Below, in pieces: positions 7,626 to 15,760 of a DNA stretch of 64,000 nt. The notes under the pieces were generated by a model. That model saw only the letters and a list, made by a program, of their open reading frames with translations. It was not told where the DNA came from and did not search any database. A program made the position numbers and the translations under genes. The DNA is taken from NCBI RefSeq assembly GCF_000698575.1, contig NZ_JFHD01000012.1, positions 124,001 through 188,000 of the forward strand, written 5' to 3'. Position 1 is the stretch's first letter. Each line of letters begins with the position of its first letter. The stretch is from Caballeronia zhejiangensis (lineage in GTDB: Bacteria; Pseudomonadota; Gammaproteobacteria; Burkholderiales; Burkholderiaceae).

Positions 7626-8528
7626 ATGCGCGATATCGATCTGAAAACGCTGCGTCTCTTCGTGACGGTCTGCGAGCACCAGAACATCGCGCGCGCGGCG
7701 CACGAGGCGCATATCGAACCATCCGCGATCAGCAAGCGCATCGCGCAACTGGAAACATCGCTCGGCGTGCCGTTGTTGTCGCGCTCGCGGCGCGGCGTCG
7801 AACCGACGCCCGCGGGCATCGCGCTGCTCGAACACGCGCGCAGCGTGCTGTTCACGATGGAACGCATCGCCAACGACGTCGCCGCGTTCGGCGGCGGTCT
7901 CATGGGGCGCGTGAGCATTTGCGCGTCGGCATCGGCGATTGCGGAAGCGTTGCTCGACGATATCGCGTCGTTCATGCGCGAGCCGTCCAACAAGAACATC
8001 AAGGTCGATGTCGAAGAACGGCTATCGAACGATCTCGTGCGGCAGTTGCGCGAAGGCGTGGCGTCGGTGGGCGTGTGCTGGGACAGCGTCGATCTGCACG
8101 GGCTGCAACATCGCGCTTATCGGCACGACCGGCTCGCGCTCGCGGTGCCGGCGGATCATCCGTTCGCGAAGCGGCGTTCGGTGAGCTTCGAGGAATCGCT
8201 GGAATTCGAGCACGTCGGTCTGCCGCCCGCGACCGCCGTGCATACGATGCTCCAGCGCGCGGCGGCGCAAGCGGGCAAGTCGATGTCGTATCGCGTGATC
8301 GTGTCGAGTTTCGATGCGGCGTTTCGCGTCGTCGCGGCGGGGCTCGGCATCAGCGTCGTGCCGATGGAAGTCGCCGGAACGTATCGGCAGGCGCTCGGCA
8401 TCGAAGCCGTGCCGCTCTCCGATGCGTTCGCGAAGCGCCGCTTCGTCGTATGTTTTCGCGACTTCGACGCCTTGCAGCCGGCCGCGAGGCGGCTCGTCGA
8501 GCATCTCGAAACGCGTGCGGCGCGTTAG
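7626..8528 (+). CDS. LysR-family transcriptional regulator (divergent from the lyase operon)
   Basis: This is a 300-residue LysR regulator: an N-terminal winged HTH (DLKTLRLFVTVCEHQNIARAAHEAHIEPSAISKRIAQLETSLGVPLLSRSRRGVEPT) and a C-terminal periplasmic-binding-like effector domain. The ATG at 7626 is chosen over upstream starts because GAGGAA lies 9 bp before it. It is transcribed away from the lyase/CoA-transferase/MFS operon across a 118-bp gap, the classic layout for a LysR activator of a catabolic operon. The effector is presumably the substrate or an intermediate. Its 3' end overlaps the convergent cupin gene by 4 bp. Confidence 0.93.
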   Translation: MRDIDLKTLRLFVTVCEHQNIARAAHEAHIEPSAISKRIAQLETSLGVPLLSRSRRGVEPTPAGIALLEHARSVLFTMERIANDVAAFGGGLMGRVSICASASAIAEALLDDIASFMREPSNKNIKVDVEERLSNDLVRQLREGVASVGVCWDSVDLHGLQHRAYRHDRLALAVPADHPFAKRRSVSFEESLEFEHVGLPPATAVHTMLQRAAAQAGKSMSYRVIVSSFDAAFRVVAAGLGISVVPMEVAGTYRQALGIEAVPLSDAFAKRRFVVCFRDFDALQPAARRLVEHLETRAAR

Positions 8529-8863
8529 GCGGGCGCGTCGCAGAACACGGTTTGCGTGTCCTTTTTCTCGATCGTCAGATTCACCGAACGCGCGCCGCCC
8601 GGGCGCGTGCAATGCGGCTTGCCCGCGGGCACGGTCAGCAATTGCCCGGCGCGCAATTCGACGGCGCCTTCCTCGAACTCGATGACGAGCGTGCCTTCGA
8701 CCGCCACGAAAGTCTCGTCGGAGTTCGGATGAAAGTGCCATCGATACGGCGCGTCCATCACGCTGATATGGACGTCGTGATCGTTGACGTTCGCGATGAC
8801 GCGATTCATGTAGCCATCGCGCGCGGCATCGGCGATGGCTGCGTAGTCGATTGTGCTGTTCAT
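8525..8863 (-). CDS. Small cupin-domain protein
   Basis: This is a 112-residue single-domain cupin. Cupin motif 1 is recognisable as RWHFHPNSDETFVAVEG (two His and one Glu as metal ligands) and motif 2 as LLTVPAGKPHCTRPGG (the third His). Such proteins bind a divalent metal and may act as small isomerases, dioxygenases or sensors; nothing here tells which. It is convergent with the LysR gene and overlaps it by 4 bp. The ATG at 8863 starts MNSTIDYAAIADAARDGYMNRVIANVND. Confidence 0.85.
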   Translation of the reverse strand: MNSTIDYAAIADAARDGYMNRVIANVNDHDVHISVMDAPYRWHFHPNSDETFVAVEGTLVIEFEEGAVELRAGQLLTVPAGKPHCTRPGGARSVNLTIEKKDTQTVFCDAPA

Positions 8864-8930
8864 CGTTTCAGGCTAACGCCGCGCGCGAATCGGCACAAAC
8901 GAATCGTTTTGACTTTCATGTGAGCGCGAT

Positions 8931-9206
8931 TCACACGCCTGCCGCGTTCGCGTGCCCCATGATCGCCGAGATATTGCCGATGGCCGGTTGCGCGTACCGC
9001 ACCGGCGGCGCATCGGGCGGCAGCGGCGCGGGGCCGGAATCCGTCGCGTGCGCATAGACCGGCAGCGGCGGCGCACTCTGCGCGCTCGATGCGACCGGGA
9101 ACAGCGGCCCGCCCACAATGCCCACGCCGATGAACGGATGCGCCTGCGCCACCGTCACGAGGCCAAGGAGTTTCACGCCCACCATCACATGTCGGATCGT
9201 CTTCAT
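8931..9206 (-). CDS. Small exported hypothetical protein
   Basis: This is a 91-residue protein with a signal peptide (MKTIRHVMVGVKLLGLVTVAQA, cleaved before HPFIGVGI). The mature part is Gly/Pro/Ala-rich (VGGPLFPVASSAQSAPPLPV...APLPPDAPPVRYAQPA) and ends IMGHANAAGV. It is likely a small periplasmic or surface protein of unknown function. The start at 9206 is supported by GGGAGA a few bases upstream; the frame is open much further upstream but only as a shadow of the EamA gene. Confidence 0.6.
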   Translation of the reverse strand: MKTIRHVMVGVKLLGLVTVAQAHPFIGVGIVGGPLFPVASSAQSAPPLPVYAHATDSGPAPLPPDAPPVRYAQPAIGNISAIMGHANAAGV

Positions 9207-9344
9207 TTCTCGTCTCCCGCGCTGCGTTGTTCGTCGATGGAGGCATTCTGCGCGGCGAAAATGAGCAAAGAATGAGAGCGCGGCGGGCGTCAGACCATGT
9301 GAACTACACTTTCGAGACGTCACGATGCGTTCCACGGTCCCTTC

Positions 9345-10400
9345 ATGCAAAGCCGATTCACCGCGATTCTCGTCGCCCTCACCGCGGCCGCGCTCTTCGG
9401 CGCGACCACGCCCATCGCGAAAGCGCTGCTCGGCCCGATGCCGCCGTTCATGGTCGCGGGCCTGTTCTATCTCGGCAGCGGCGTCGGCCTCGGCGCGATT
9501 CTGCTCGCGCGCGGAATCTGGCGCGAAAAAACCGAAGGCATGCGCGCTCGGGAAATCGCATGGCTGTGCGGCGCGATCGCGTTCGGCGGCGTCGCGGGGC
9601 CGGCCTTGCTGATGCTCGGCCTGACCAGCACGCCCGCCGCGACGAGCTCGCTCTTGCTCAATCTCGAAGGCGTGCTGACGGCGGCGATCGCGTGGATCGT
9701 CTTTCGGGAAAACGTCGATGTATCCGTGTTTCTCGGCATGGCCGCGATCGTCGCGGGCGGCGTCGTGCTCGCGTGGGAACCGGGCGCCGCCCATGCGACG
9801 ACCGGCGCGATCCTGATCGCCCTGGCGTGCCTGTGCTGGGCCATCGACAACAATCTGACGCGCAAGATCTCGACCGCCGACGCAATGGTCATCGCCTGCG
9901 CGAAAGGGCTCGTCGCGGGCGCGACGAATCTCGGCATCGCATTCGCGATGGGCGCGCACTTGCCCGCGCCGCCTATCGTCATCGCCGCGATGGCGACGGG
10001 CTTCGGCGGCTACGGCGTGAGCCTCGTGCTGTTCGTGATCGCGTTACGGCATCTCGGAACGGCGCGCACCGGCGCGTACTTCTCGGTCGCGCCGGTGTTC
10101 GGCGTCGCGCTCTCCCTCGCGGTCTGGCCGCAAACGCCGGGCATGCCGTTCTGGATCGCCGCCGCGCTGATGACGCTCGGCGTGTGGCTGCACGTACGCG
10201 AACGGCACGAGCACGAGCACACGCACGAGCGCCTGGAACATACGCATCGGCATGTGCATGACGAGCATCATCGGCATACGCACGACTTTCCGTATTCCGG
10301 CGACGAACCGCACACGCATCCGCACGCGCATCTGCCGATCACGCACTCGCACGCGCACTTCCCCGACATTCACCACCGGCATTCGCACAAGCGCGGCTAG
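9345..10400 (+). CDS. EamA/DMT-family transporter with a histidine-rich cytoplasmic tail
   Basis: This 351-residue inner-membrane protein has two EamA repeats, ten predicted helices from about residue 5 to 282 (first AILVALTAAALFGATTPIAKALL). The last 69 residues are a soluble tail with 24 histidines in HxH and HHxH runs (for example EHEHTHERLEHTH and HPHAHLPITHSHAH). Such tails bind Ni, Co, Zn or Cu in metal carriers and chaperones. EamA proteins are usually metabolite exporters, so the tail suggests either metal transport or metal-dependent gating. Its stop overlaps the convergent FAD-oxidase gene by 4 bp. Confidence 0.9.
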   Translation: MQSRFTAILVALTAAALFGATTPIAKALLGPMPPFMVAGLFYLGSGVGLGAILLARGIWREKTEGMRAREIAWLCGAIAFGGVAGPALLMLGLTSTPAATSSLLLNLEGVLTAAIAWIVFRENVDVSVFLGMAAIVAGGVVLAWEPGAAHATTGAILIALACLCWAIDNNLTRKISTADAMVIACAKGLVAGATNLGIAFAMGAHLPAPPIVIAAMATGFGGYGVSLVLFVIALRHLGTARTGAYFSVAPVFGVALSLAVWPQTPGMPFWIAAALMTLGVWLHVRERHEHEHTHERLEHTHRHVHDEHHRHTHDFPYSGDEPHTHPHAHLPITHSHAHFPDIHHRHSHKRG

Positions 10401-11785
10401 AACACCTTGCCGGGATTGAGCAGGCCGTGCGGATCGAGCGATGCCTTGATCGCGCGCATCGCCGCGATATCGGCTGCGCGGCGCGCGAGATGAAGGTATT
10501 CGCGCTTCTTCACGCCGATGCCGTGCTCCGCCGAAATCGATCCTTCGAACTCGCGCGTGACGTCGTAAATGACGGCATCGACATCGTCGTGATCCTGCTT
10601 TCCCCGGCCGGGAATATCCACGACGATGTGAATGTTGCCGTCGCCGAGATGGCCGTAGGTCATCACGATGGCGCCCGGCCAGCGCGCGCGCAGACGCGCT
10701 TCGCATTGCGCGGCCGCATCGCCGACTTGCGCGATCGAAAAGCTCACGTCGTACGCCGCGTAGTTCGGGATGAAGCGATCGTATTCGCCGGGCGCATCGC
10801 GGATCGCCCAGAAATCGCGCGCGTGCGCTTCGTTCGATGCAATGGCCGCGTCCGTCACGATGCCCGCTTCGAGCATGCCGCCGAGAAATTCCTCGAACGC
10901 TTCGCCGTGCCGCGCGGGATCGGTGCCGACGCTTTCCAGCAGCACGTAGAACGGATGCGCATCGGCGAGCGGCGCGCGCAGGTTTTTCAGATTCGCGATG
11001 ACCGTATCGTGATAGCCGGCCCACATCACTTCGAACGCGGACACGCCCGGCGCGAGGCTCGCCTGCGCGCGCGTGAGCAGCGTCGTCACCGCGGCGAAAT
11101 CGGGCAGGCCGCACCATGCGGTCGCGGTCGCCGTGGGCTTTGGACGCAAGCGCAGCACGACCCGCGTGATGATGGCGAGCGTGCCTTCGCTGCCGATCAG
11201 AAGATGGCGCAAGTCGTAACCGCTGTTGTTCTTGATCATCTTGTTGAGCCCGCCGACGATCTCGCCGCTCGCGAGCACCGCTTCGACGCCGAGCACCTGA
11301 TCGCGCATCATCCCGTACTTGATGACGCGGTTGCCGCCCGCGTTCGTCGCGAGATTGCCGCCGATGGAACAACTGCCGCGCGCGCCGAGATCGAGCGGAA
11401 AGTAGAAGCCCGCCGCGCTCGCCGCTTCCTGCACGACTTGCAGCGGCGTGCCGGCTTCGACGGTCATCGTCCCCGAGATTGCGTCGATCTCGACGATGCG
11501 GTTCATGCGGTCGAGACTCAGGCTCACTTCGCCGCCGAGCAGATTCGCGCCGCCGACGAGTCCGGTCAATCCGCCTTGCGTGACGACCGGCTGCTTGTGC
11601 GCCGAGCAGATGGCGAGCGCCTGCGCGACTTCATTCGTATCGCGCGGACGGATGATCGCGAGCGGCGTCGCGCCGGGCATGCCGCTCCAGTCGGCGACGC
11701 GCCGGTCGCCGAATTCGTCGGGCAGCGCCACGACCTGTGCGCCGAGCGCTTCACGCAATGCCATCACTGCTTCGCTTACTGCCAT
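10397..11785 (-). CDS. FAD-linked oxidase (GlcD/D-lactate-2-hydroxyglutarate dehydrogenase type)
   Basis: This 462-residue flavoprotein oxidises a D-2-hydroxy acid to the keto acid. Domain order: FAD_binding_4 (about residues 25-200) with AIIRPRDTNEVAQALAIC and the PP-loop TQGGLTGLVGGANL, then the FAD-oxidase C-terminal domain (about 205-460) with the metal-binding motif TYGHLGDGNIHI and the closing EHGIGVKKREYL. The Met at 11785 is preferred because AAGGAGACG stands just upstream; an 18-codon arginine-rich extension is unlikely to be translated. It appears monocistronic. The substrate could be D-lactate, glycolate or D-2-hydroxyglutarate. Confidence 0.92.
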   Translation of the reverse strand: MAVSEAVMALREALGAQVVALPDEFGDRRVADWSGMPGATPLAIIRPRDTNEVAQALAICSAHKQPVVTQGGLTGLVGGANLLGGEVSLSLDRMNRIVEIDAISGTMTVEAGTPLQVVQEAASAAGFYFPLDLGARGSCSIGGNLATNAGGNRVIKYGMMRDQVLGVEAVLASGEIVGGLNKMIKNNSGYDLRHLLIGSEGTLAIITRVVLRLRPKPTATATAWCGLPDFAAVTTLLTRAQASLAPGVSAFEVMWAGYHDTVIANLKNLRAPLADAHPFYVLLESVGTDPARHGEAFEEFLGGMLEAGIVTDAAIASNEAHARDFWAIRDAPGEYDRFIPNYAAYDVSFSIAQVGDAAAQCEARLRARWPGAIVMTYGHLGDGNIHIVVDIPGRGKQDHDDVDAVIYDVTREFEGSISAEHGIGVKKREYLHLARRAADIAAMRAIKASLDPHGLLNPGKVF

Positions 11786-11882
11786 GCGTCGTCTCCTTCG
11801 TTGTTTCGGTTCGGTATCGGATGCGATAGTTTGAACCAAAACGCGCGAGAATTATTGGCAACGATTCGGGAGAAACGCGACG

Positions 11883-12161
11883 ATGGAACGGGCAAACTAC
11901 GAAAGCGCGCTGGCACAACTGGTCGGCGCGGCGCAACTGGTTGCGTCGGGCGCGGATAAAGATCGGCGCGCGCAGGCGTTCGAGATGCTGGCGTTTTATC
12001 GGCTGCGTCAGGGACGAATCGGGGAAGCGGGCGCGCTCGTCACGTCGAACGACGAGCTTTTCAAGGACACGGCGATCGCCGCGCTCACGATGGCGGGCCG
12101 CAAGGAATTTCTCGCCGCCGCCGCGTTGCTCGAACAGGCGCGCGGACTATTGACGAACTGA
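11883..12161 (+). CDS. Hypothetical helical protein, 92 aa
   Basis: This is a small all-helical protein (MERANYESALAQLVGAAQLVASGADKDRRAQAFEMLAFYRLRQGRIGEAGALV...) whose A-x-x-L-rich pattern recalls a short TPR-like helical pair. It has no signal peptide or known motif. GGGAGAAA lies about 8 bp before the ATG, a plausible ribosome-binding site. It is divergent from the FAD oxidase and ends 1 bp before the convergent LysR gene. No family recognised. Confidence 0.6.
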   Translation: MERANYESALAQLVGAAQLVASGADKDRRAQAFEMLAFYRLRQGRIGEAGALVTSNDELFKDTAIAALTMAGRKEFLAAAALLEQARGLLTN

Positions 12162-12162
12162 A

Positions 12163-13035
12163 CTACGCAAGCGCGAGGAAATTGCGCACCACCGCCGATG
12201 GATCGTCGCGCCGCGACGCCAGCGCGAGCCGCGCGCGCAAGCCTCGCGCGACGATCGGACGGTAGACGACGCCCGCGACGCGCACCTGCGTGATCGCCTT
12301 CGGCACGATCGATATGCCGAGCCCCGCCGCCACGAGCGTCACCGCCGACGCCATCTGCGGCGCGGGTTGCGCGAGACGCGGCTCGAAACCCGCCGCGGCG
12401 CATGCGGCAACGATGTCGTCGAACAGCGTGCCGCCCGCCGCGCGCGGCACTTGCACGAAGGGTTCGTCGATCAGTTCCGCCAACTCGATGCGCCGGCGCG
12501 AAGCCAGCCGATGACCGACAGGCAAGGCGACGAACATCGGCTCGTCGTCCCAGTCATGCTGCTGCACGACGTCCGCGACGCGACGCTCCGGACGAACGAT
12601 GGCGACATCGAGCTGCCCCGCTTCGATCTCGTCCAGCAGCACGCCGGAAGCGGCTTCGTGCAGCGTCAGTTCCGCATCGGGATACGCTTCGCGAAATTTG
12701 CGGATCAGCGCCGACACGCGCTCGTTGAACGCCGCCGTGCCCGTGAACCCGACGCGCAAATGTCCGGTTTCACCCCGCGCCGCGCGTTGGGCCGCTCGCG
12801 CTGCGCGTTGCGCGTCGTCGAGCACGCGGCGCGCTTCGTCGGCGAACACGCGTCCGGCCAGCGTCAGTTCCGCGCCGCGCGCGGTGCGCTTGAACAACAC
12901 GACATCGAGTTCCTGCTCCAGCGCTTTCACTTGCTGGGAAAGAGGCGGCTGGCCGATGCCGAGCATCTCGGCGGCCTTCGTGAAATTCGCGGTTTCGGCC
13001 ACGGCCAGGAAATAACGCAGATGCCGAAGCTCCAT
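12163..13035 (-). CDS. LysR-family transcriptional regulator
   Basis: This 290-residue LysR regulator opens with MELRHLRYFLAVAETANFTKAAEMLGIGQPPLSQQVKALEQELDVVLFKR, the pattern of the BenM/CatM-like branch, followed by an effector domain to about residue 290. AAGGAAC precedes the ATG by 7 bp. It is divergent from the MFS transporter gene across about 100 bp, so it probably regulates that exporter and itself. The effector is unknown. Confidence 0.93.
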   Translation of the reverse strand: MELRHLRYFLAVAETANFTKAAEMLGIGQPPLSQQVKALEQELDVVLFKRTARGAELTLAGRVFADEARRVLDDAQRAARAAQRAARGETGHLRVGFTGTAAFNERVSALIRKFREAYPDAELTLHEAASGVLLDEIEAGQLDVAIVRPERRVADVVQQHDWDDEPMFVALPVGHRLASRRRIELAELIDEPFVQVPRAAGGTLFDDIVAACAAAGFEPRLAQPAPQMASAVTLVAAGLGISIVPKAITQVRVAGVVYRPIVARGLRARLALASRRDDPSAVVRNFLALA

Positions 13036-13133
13036 TTTCTTGTTCCTTTTGCATGAACACGATCGAGCCAGTGCTAAAAGATATTGCCGGGCATACTTTC
13101 ATATATTGGACATATGAGCGCGCATTGGCAAGA

Positions 13134-14420
13134 ATGAATCCGGTTACTTCTCAACCGGCGACGCCCATGTCCTCCCCTTCGATTTCACCGTCGGCGACCC
13201 ACGAACGCACCGCCGCGACGCGCCCGCTTCCCAGCGGCATTTCTCCTGCTTCGGCCGCGTATCGGCGCATCGCGCTCGCGCTCTTTCTCGCGGGCTTCTC
13301 GACGTTTTCGCTGCTCTATTGCGTCCAGCCGCTGCTTCCGGCGTTCGCGCGCGAGTTTCATATCGGCGCGGCGGCGAGTTCGCTGTCGCTGTCGGTTTCG
13401 ACCGGATTTCTCGCGGTGTCCATTCTGTGCGCGGGCGCGTTGTCCGAGCGCGTCGGGCGGCGCGGGCTGATGTTCACATCGATGACATCGGCGGCCGTGT
13501 TCAATCTGCTGGCGGCGAGCGCGTCGAACTGGGACGCGATGCTCGTATGGCGCGCGCTCGAAGGCTTCGCGCTTGGCGGCGTGCCCGCCGTCGCCATGGC
13601 GTATCTCGCCGAAGAAATCGCAGCCGAAGGGCTCGGCTTCGCGATGGGCCTTTACGTCGGCGGCACGGCTTTCGGCGGCATGATCGGGCGGATCGGCATG
13701 AGCGCGCTCGAGGAATATTTCTCGTGGCGCACGGCGATGTGGACGATCAGCGTCATCGATCTGATCGCGGCCATCGCATTCGTGATGCTGCTGCCGCCGT
13801 CACGGCGTTTCGTCAAACGCACCGATCTCACGCTTCGGCATCATTTTCAGCTGTGGAAAGCGCAATTGCTTCACGGACTTCTGCCGCTCGTGTTCGCCAT
13901 CGGCTTTCTCGCGATGGGTGCGTTCGTGACCGTGTACAACTACGCGGGATTCCGTCTTGTCGCGCCGCCGTTCAACCTGAGCGCGACCGCATGCGGCCTG
14001 ATCTTCGGCGCGTATCTGTTCGGGATGGTGTCGTCGTCGACGGCGGGCGCGCTTGCCGACAGGTTCGGACGAGCGCCGGTTCTCGTCAGCGGTGTCGTGC
14101 TGTTCGCTCTGGGTCTCGCGCTGACGCTTTCGGGCGCGCTCGTGACGATCATCGTCGGCATCGTGCTCGTGACGATCGGCTTCTTCGTCACGCATTCGGT
14201 CGCGAGCGGATGGGTCGGGCAACTCGCCGGCAGTGCCAAGGGTCACGCGGCATCGCTCTATCTGCTCGCTTACTACGTCGGGTCGAGCGTGCTCGGATCG
14301 ATCGGCGGATCTTTCTGGCAGCACGGCGGATGGCTGGCCGTCGTGGGCTATGTCGGCGTGTTGCTCGCGGTTTGTCTCGTGGTGGTGAGCCGCATCGTTC
14401 AGAAGCGCGACATCCGGTAG
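13134..14420 (+). CDS. MFS transporter, YnfM-like drug/metabolite exporter
   Basis: This 428-residue inner-membrane carrier has a 45-residue Ser/Thr/Pro-rich N-terminus and about 12 helices. Conserved pieces include FSLLYCVQPLLPAFAREF in helix 1, LSERVGRRGLMF (loop 2-3 motif) and FALGGVPAVAMAYLAEE (helix 4-5 region), typical of the YnfM/arabinose-efflux branch. The frame is open back to 13053, but the divergent LysR gene starts at 13035, so a start at 13134 (or 13167) leaves room for a promoter. It is probably controlled by that LysR protein. Substrate unknown. Confidence 0.88.
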   Translation: MNPVTSQPATPMSSPSISPSATHERTAATRPLPSGISPASAAYRRIALALFLAGFSTFSLLYCVQPLLPAFAREFHIGAAASSLSLSVSTGFLAVSILCAGALSERVGRRGLMFTSMTSAAVFNLLAASASNWDAMLVWRALEGFALGGVPAVAMAYLAEEIAAEGLGFAMGLYVGGTAFGGMIGRIGMSALEEYFSWRTAMWTISVIDLIAAIAFVMLLPPSRRFVKRTDLTLRHHFQLWKAQLLHGLLPLVFAIGFLAMGAFVTVYNYAGFRLVAPPFNLSATACGLIFGAYLFGMVSSSTAGALADRFGRAPVLVSGVVLFALGLALTLSGALVTIIVGIVLVTIGFFVTHSVASGWVGQLAGSAKGHAASLYLLAYYVGSSVLGSIGGSFWQHGGWLAVVGYVGVLLAVCLVVVSRIVQKRDIR

Positions 14421-14422
14421 CG

Positions 14423-14626
14423 CTAGAACAACTCCGTTTCGAGCGGGAGCAGGTTGATCCATTTCACGGCGGTGCGCCGCTCCACGCCGTCGTCATGAAT
14501 CGACCGTATCATCACGCGCTGGCCGCGCGCCTCCCCGAGAACTTCGACGATCCGGTTGCGATATCGCGCAAGCGAGCCGCGTAATGGCTTGCGCTTCCTG
14601 CTCTTGCGGGGAGAAACTGCGGGCAT
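14423..14626 (-). CDS. Small basic protein, 67 aa
   Basis: The protein has a Lys/Arg-rich first third (PRKSRKRKPLRGSLARYRNR) and a beta-rich remainder (IVEVLGEARGQRVMIRSIHDDGVERRTAVKWINLLPLE) that reads like a small KOW/SH3-type barrel. It ends 3 bp after the convergent MFS stop. The composition and a sensible fold pattern support coding. The function is unknown; nucleic-acid binding is possible from its charge. Confidence 0.55.
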   Translation of the reverse strand: MPAVSPRKSRKRKPLRGSLARYRNRIVEVLGEARGQRVMIRSIHDDGVERRTAVKWINLLPLETELF

Positions 14627-14716
14627 GGACGTGACAACGATTTATGACGGCCACATCATAACGATGCTCACGCCTGCACTCAAATATTCAACCTCCTCAC
14701 TGCGGCCCGCCACACC

Positions 14717-15157
14717 ATGCGTCGAATCACTGTCCGGACATCGCCCGTTCATGGCCGGGGCGTTTTCGCTCTCGCCGACCTTCCCACGGGCGCGCTGCTG
14801 CTCGAATACAAGGGTCTGCGCCTGTCGTGGAAGGAGGCGCAGCGCATGCACGCGAAATCGAACGCGGAAGAGGGTCATACCTTCCTCTTCGGTCTCGATG
14901 ACGGCACGGTCATCGACGGCGCGCGCGGCGGCAATTCCGCGCGCTGGCTCAATCATAGTTGCGCGCCGAACTGCGAAGCGGAGCAGGACGGCGAGCGCGT
15001 GTTCATCCGCGCGATCCGGCCGATCGGCAAAGGCCAGGAGTTGTTCATCGACTATTGCCTGACCGTCGATGGCCGGCGCACCGCGGCGCTCAAGCGGCTC
15101 TATGCGTGCCGGTGTCTCGCGTCGGGTTGCCGTGGAACGATGCTTTCGCACAAATAG
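14717..15157 (+). CDS. SET-domain protein-lysine methyltransferase-like protein
   Basis: This is a 146-residue stand-alone SET domain, which transfers methyl from S-adenosylmethionine to lysine side chains. Motifs: VHGRGVFALADLPTG (first SET motif), NSARWLNHSCAPNC (the NHS pseudoknot motif), GQELFIDY (the catalytic Tyr motif), and a post-SET-like cysteine cluster near the C-terminus (ACRCLASGCRG) that could bind zinc. It lies 30 bp upstream of the ECF sigma gene on the same strand and may be co-transcribed with it. The substrate is unknown; bacterial SET proteins have been linked to modification of ribosomal, nucleoid or host proteins. Confidence 0.88.
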   Translation: MRRITVRTSPVHGRGVFALADLPTGALLLEYKGLRLSWKEAQRMHAKSNAEEGHTFLFGLDDGTVIDGARGGNSARWLNHSCAPNCEAEQDGERVFIRAIRPIGKGQELFIDYCLTVDGRRTAALKRLYACRCLASGCRGTMLSHK

Positions 15158-15187
15158 GGATTGCACCGCGAGACACCTGGCCTGCAC

Positions 15188-15760
15188 ATGACGGACACCT
15201 ACTCCGGCGATATCGAACGCCTGCCCCGCGAGCGCATCGACGAGATGCTCACGAACGTCGCGAAGGGCGACGAACAGGCGTTCGCCGAGTTGTATCGCGC
15301 GACATCGGCGCGAGTGTTCGGCGTGATCGTGCGCATGATCCGCGATCGCGGCGAAGCCGAAGACCTGCTGCAGGAAGTGTTCGCCACGGCCTGGCGTCGC
15401 GCGGATACCTTCGATCCGGCACGCGGCAGCGCGATGACATGGCTCGTCGCGCTCGGGCGCAATCGCACGATCGACCGCATGCGTCAGCATCGCGAAGAAC
15501 TGCTTGGCGAAGGCGATGCGCCCGACATCGCCGACGAAGCGCCCACGCCCGCGGCCGCGGCGGAATCGAGCGAGGAACGGCGGCGGCTCGAATCGTGTCT
15601 CGACCGGCTGGAGCCGCAGCAGAAGAGCGCGATCCGCGAGGCGTTCTTCACCGGCGCGACGTACAACGAACTGGCGCAAAGGCTCGCCGTGCCGCTCGGC
15701 ACGATGAAAAGCTGGATTCGCCGCAGCCTGATGCAGCTCAAGACCTGCCTCGAACAATGA
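15188..15760 (+). CDS. ECF-type RNA polymerase sigma factor (SigK-like)
   Basis: This is a 190-residue sigma factor with region 2 (about residues 20-95: EQAFAELYRATSARVFGVI, then GEAEDLLQEVFATAWRR, AMTWLVALGRNRTIDRMRQ) and region 4 (about 130-188: LEPQQKSAIREAFFTGATYNELAQRLAVPLGTMKSWIRRSL). Regions 1 and 3 are missing, as expected for ECF factors. The ATG at 15188 replaces an upstream TTG. The stop overlaps the ATG of the anti-sigma gene (ATGA), showing translational coupling. It probably directs polymerase to the two lipid-modification operons downstream, both of which have the same upstream motif. Confidence 0.93.
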   Translation: MTDTYSGDIERLPRERIDEMLTNVAKGDEQAFAELYRATSARVFGVIVRMIRDRGEAEDLLQEVFATAWRRADTFDPARGSAMTWLVALGRNRTIDRMRQHREELLGEGDAPDIADEAPTPAAAAESSEERRRLESCLDRLEPQQKSAIREAFFTGATYNELAQRLAVPLGTMKSWIRRSLMQLKTCLEQ

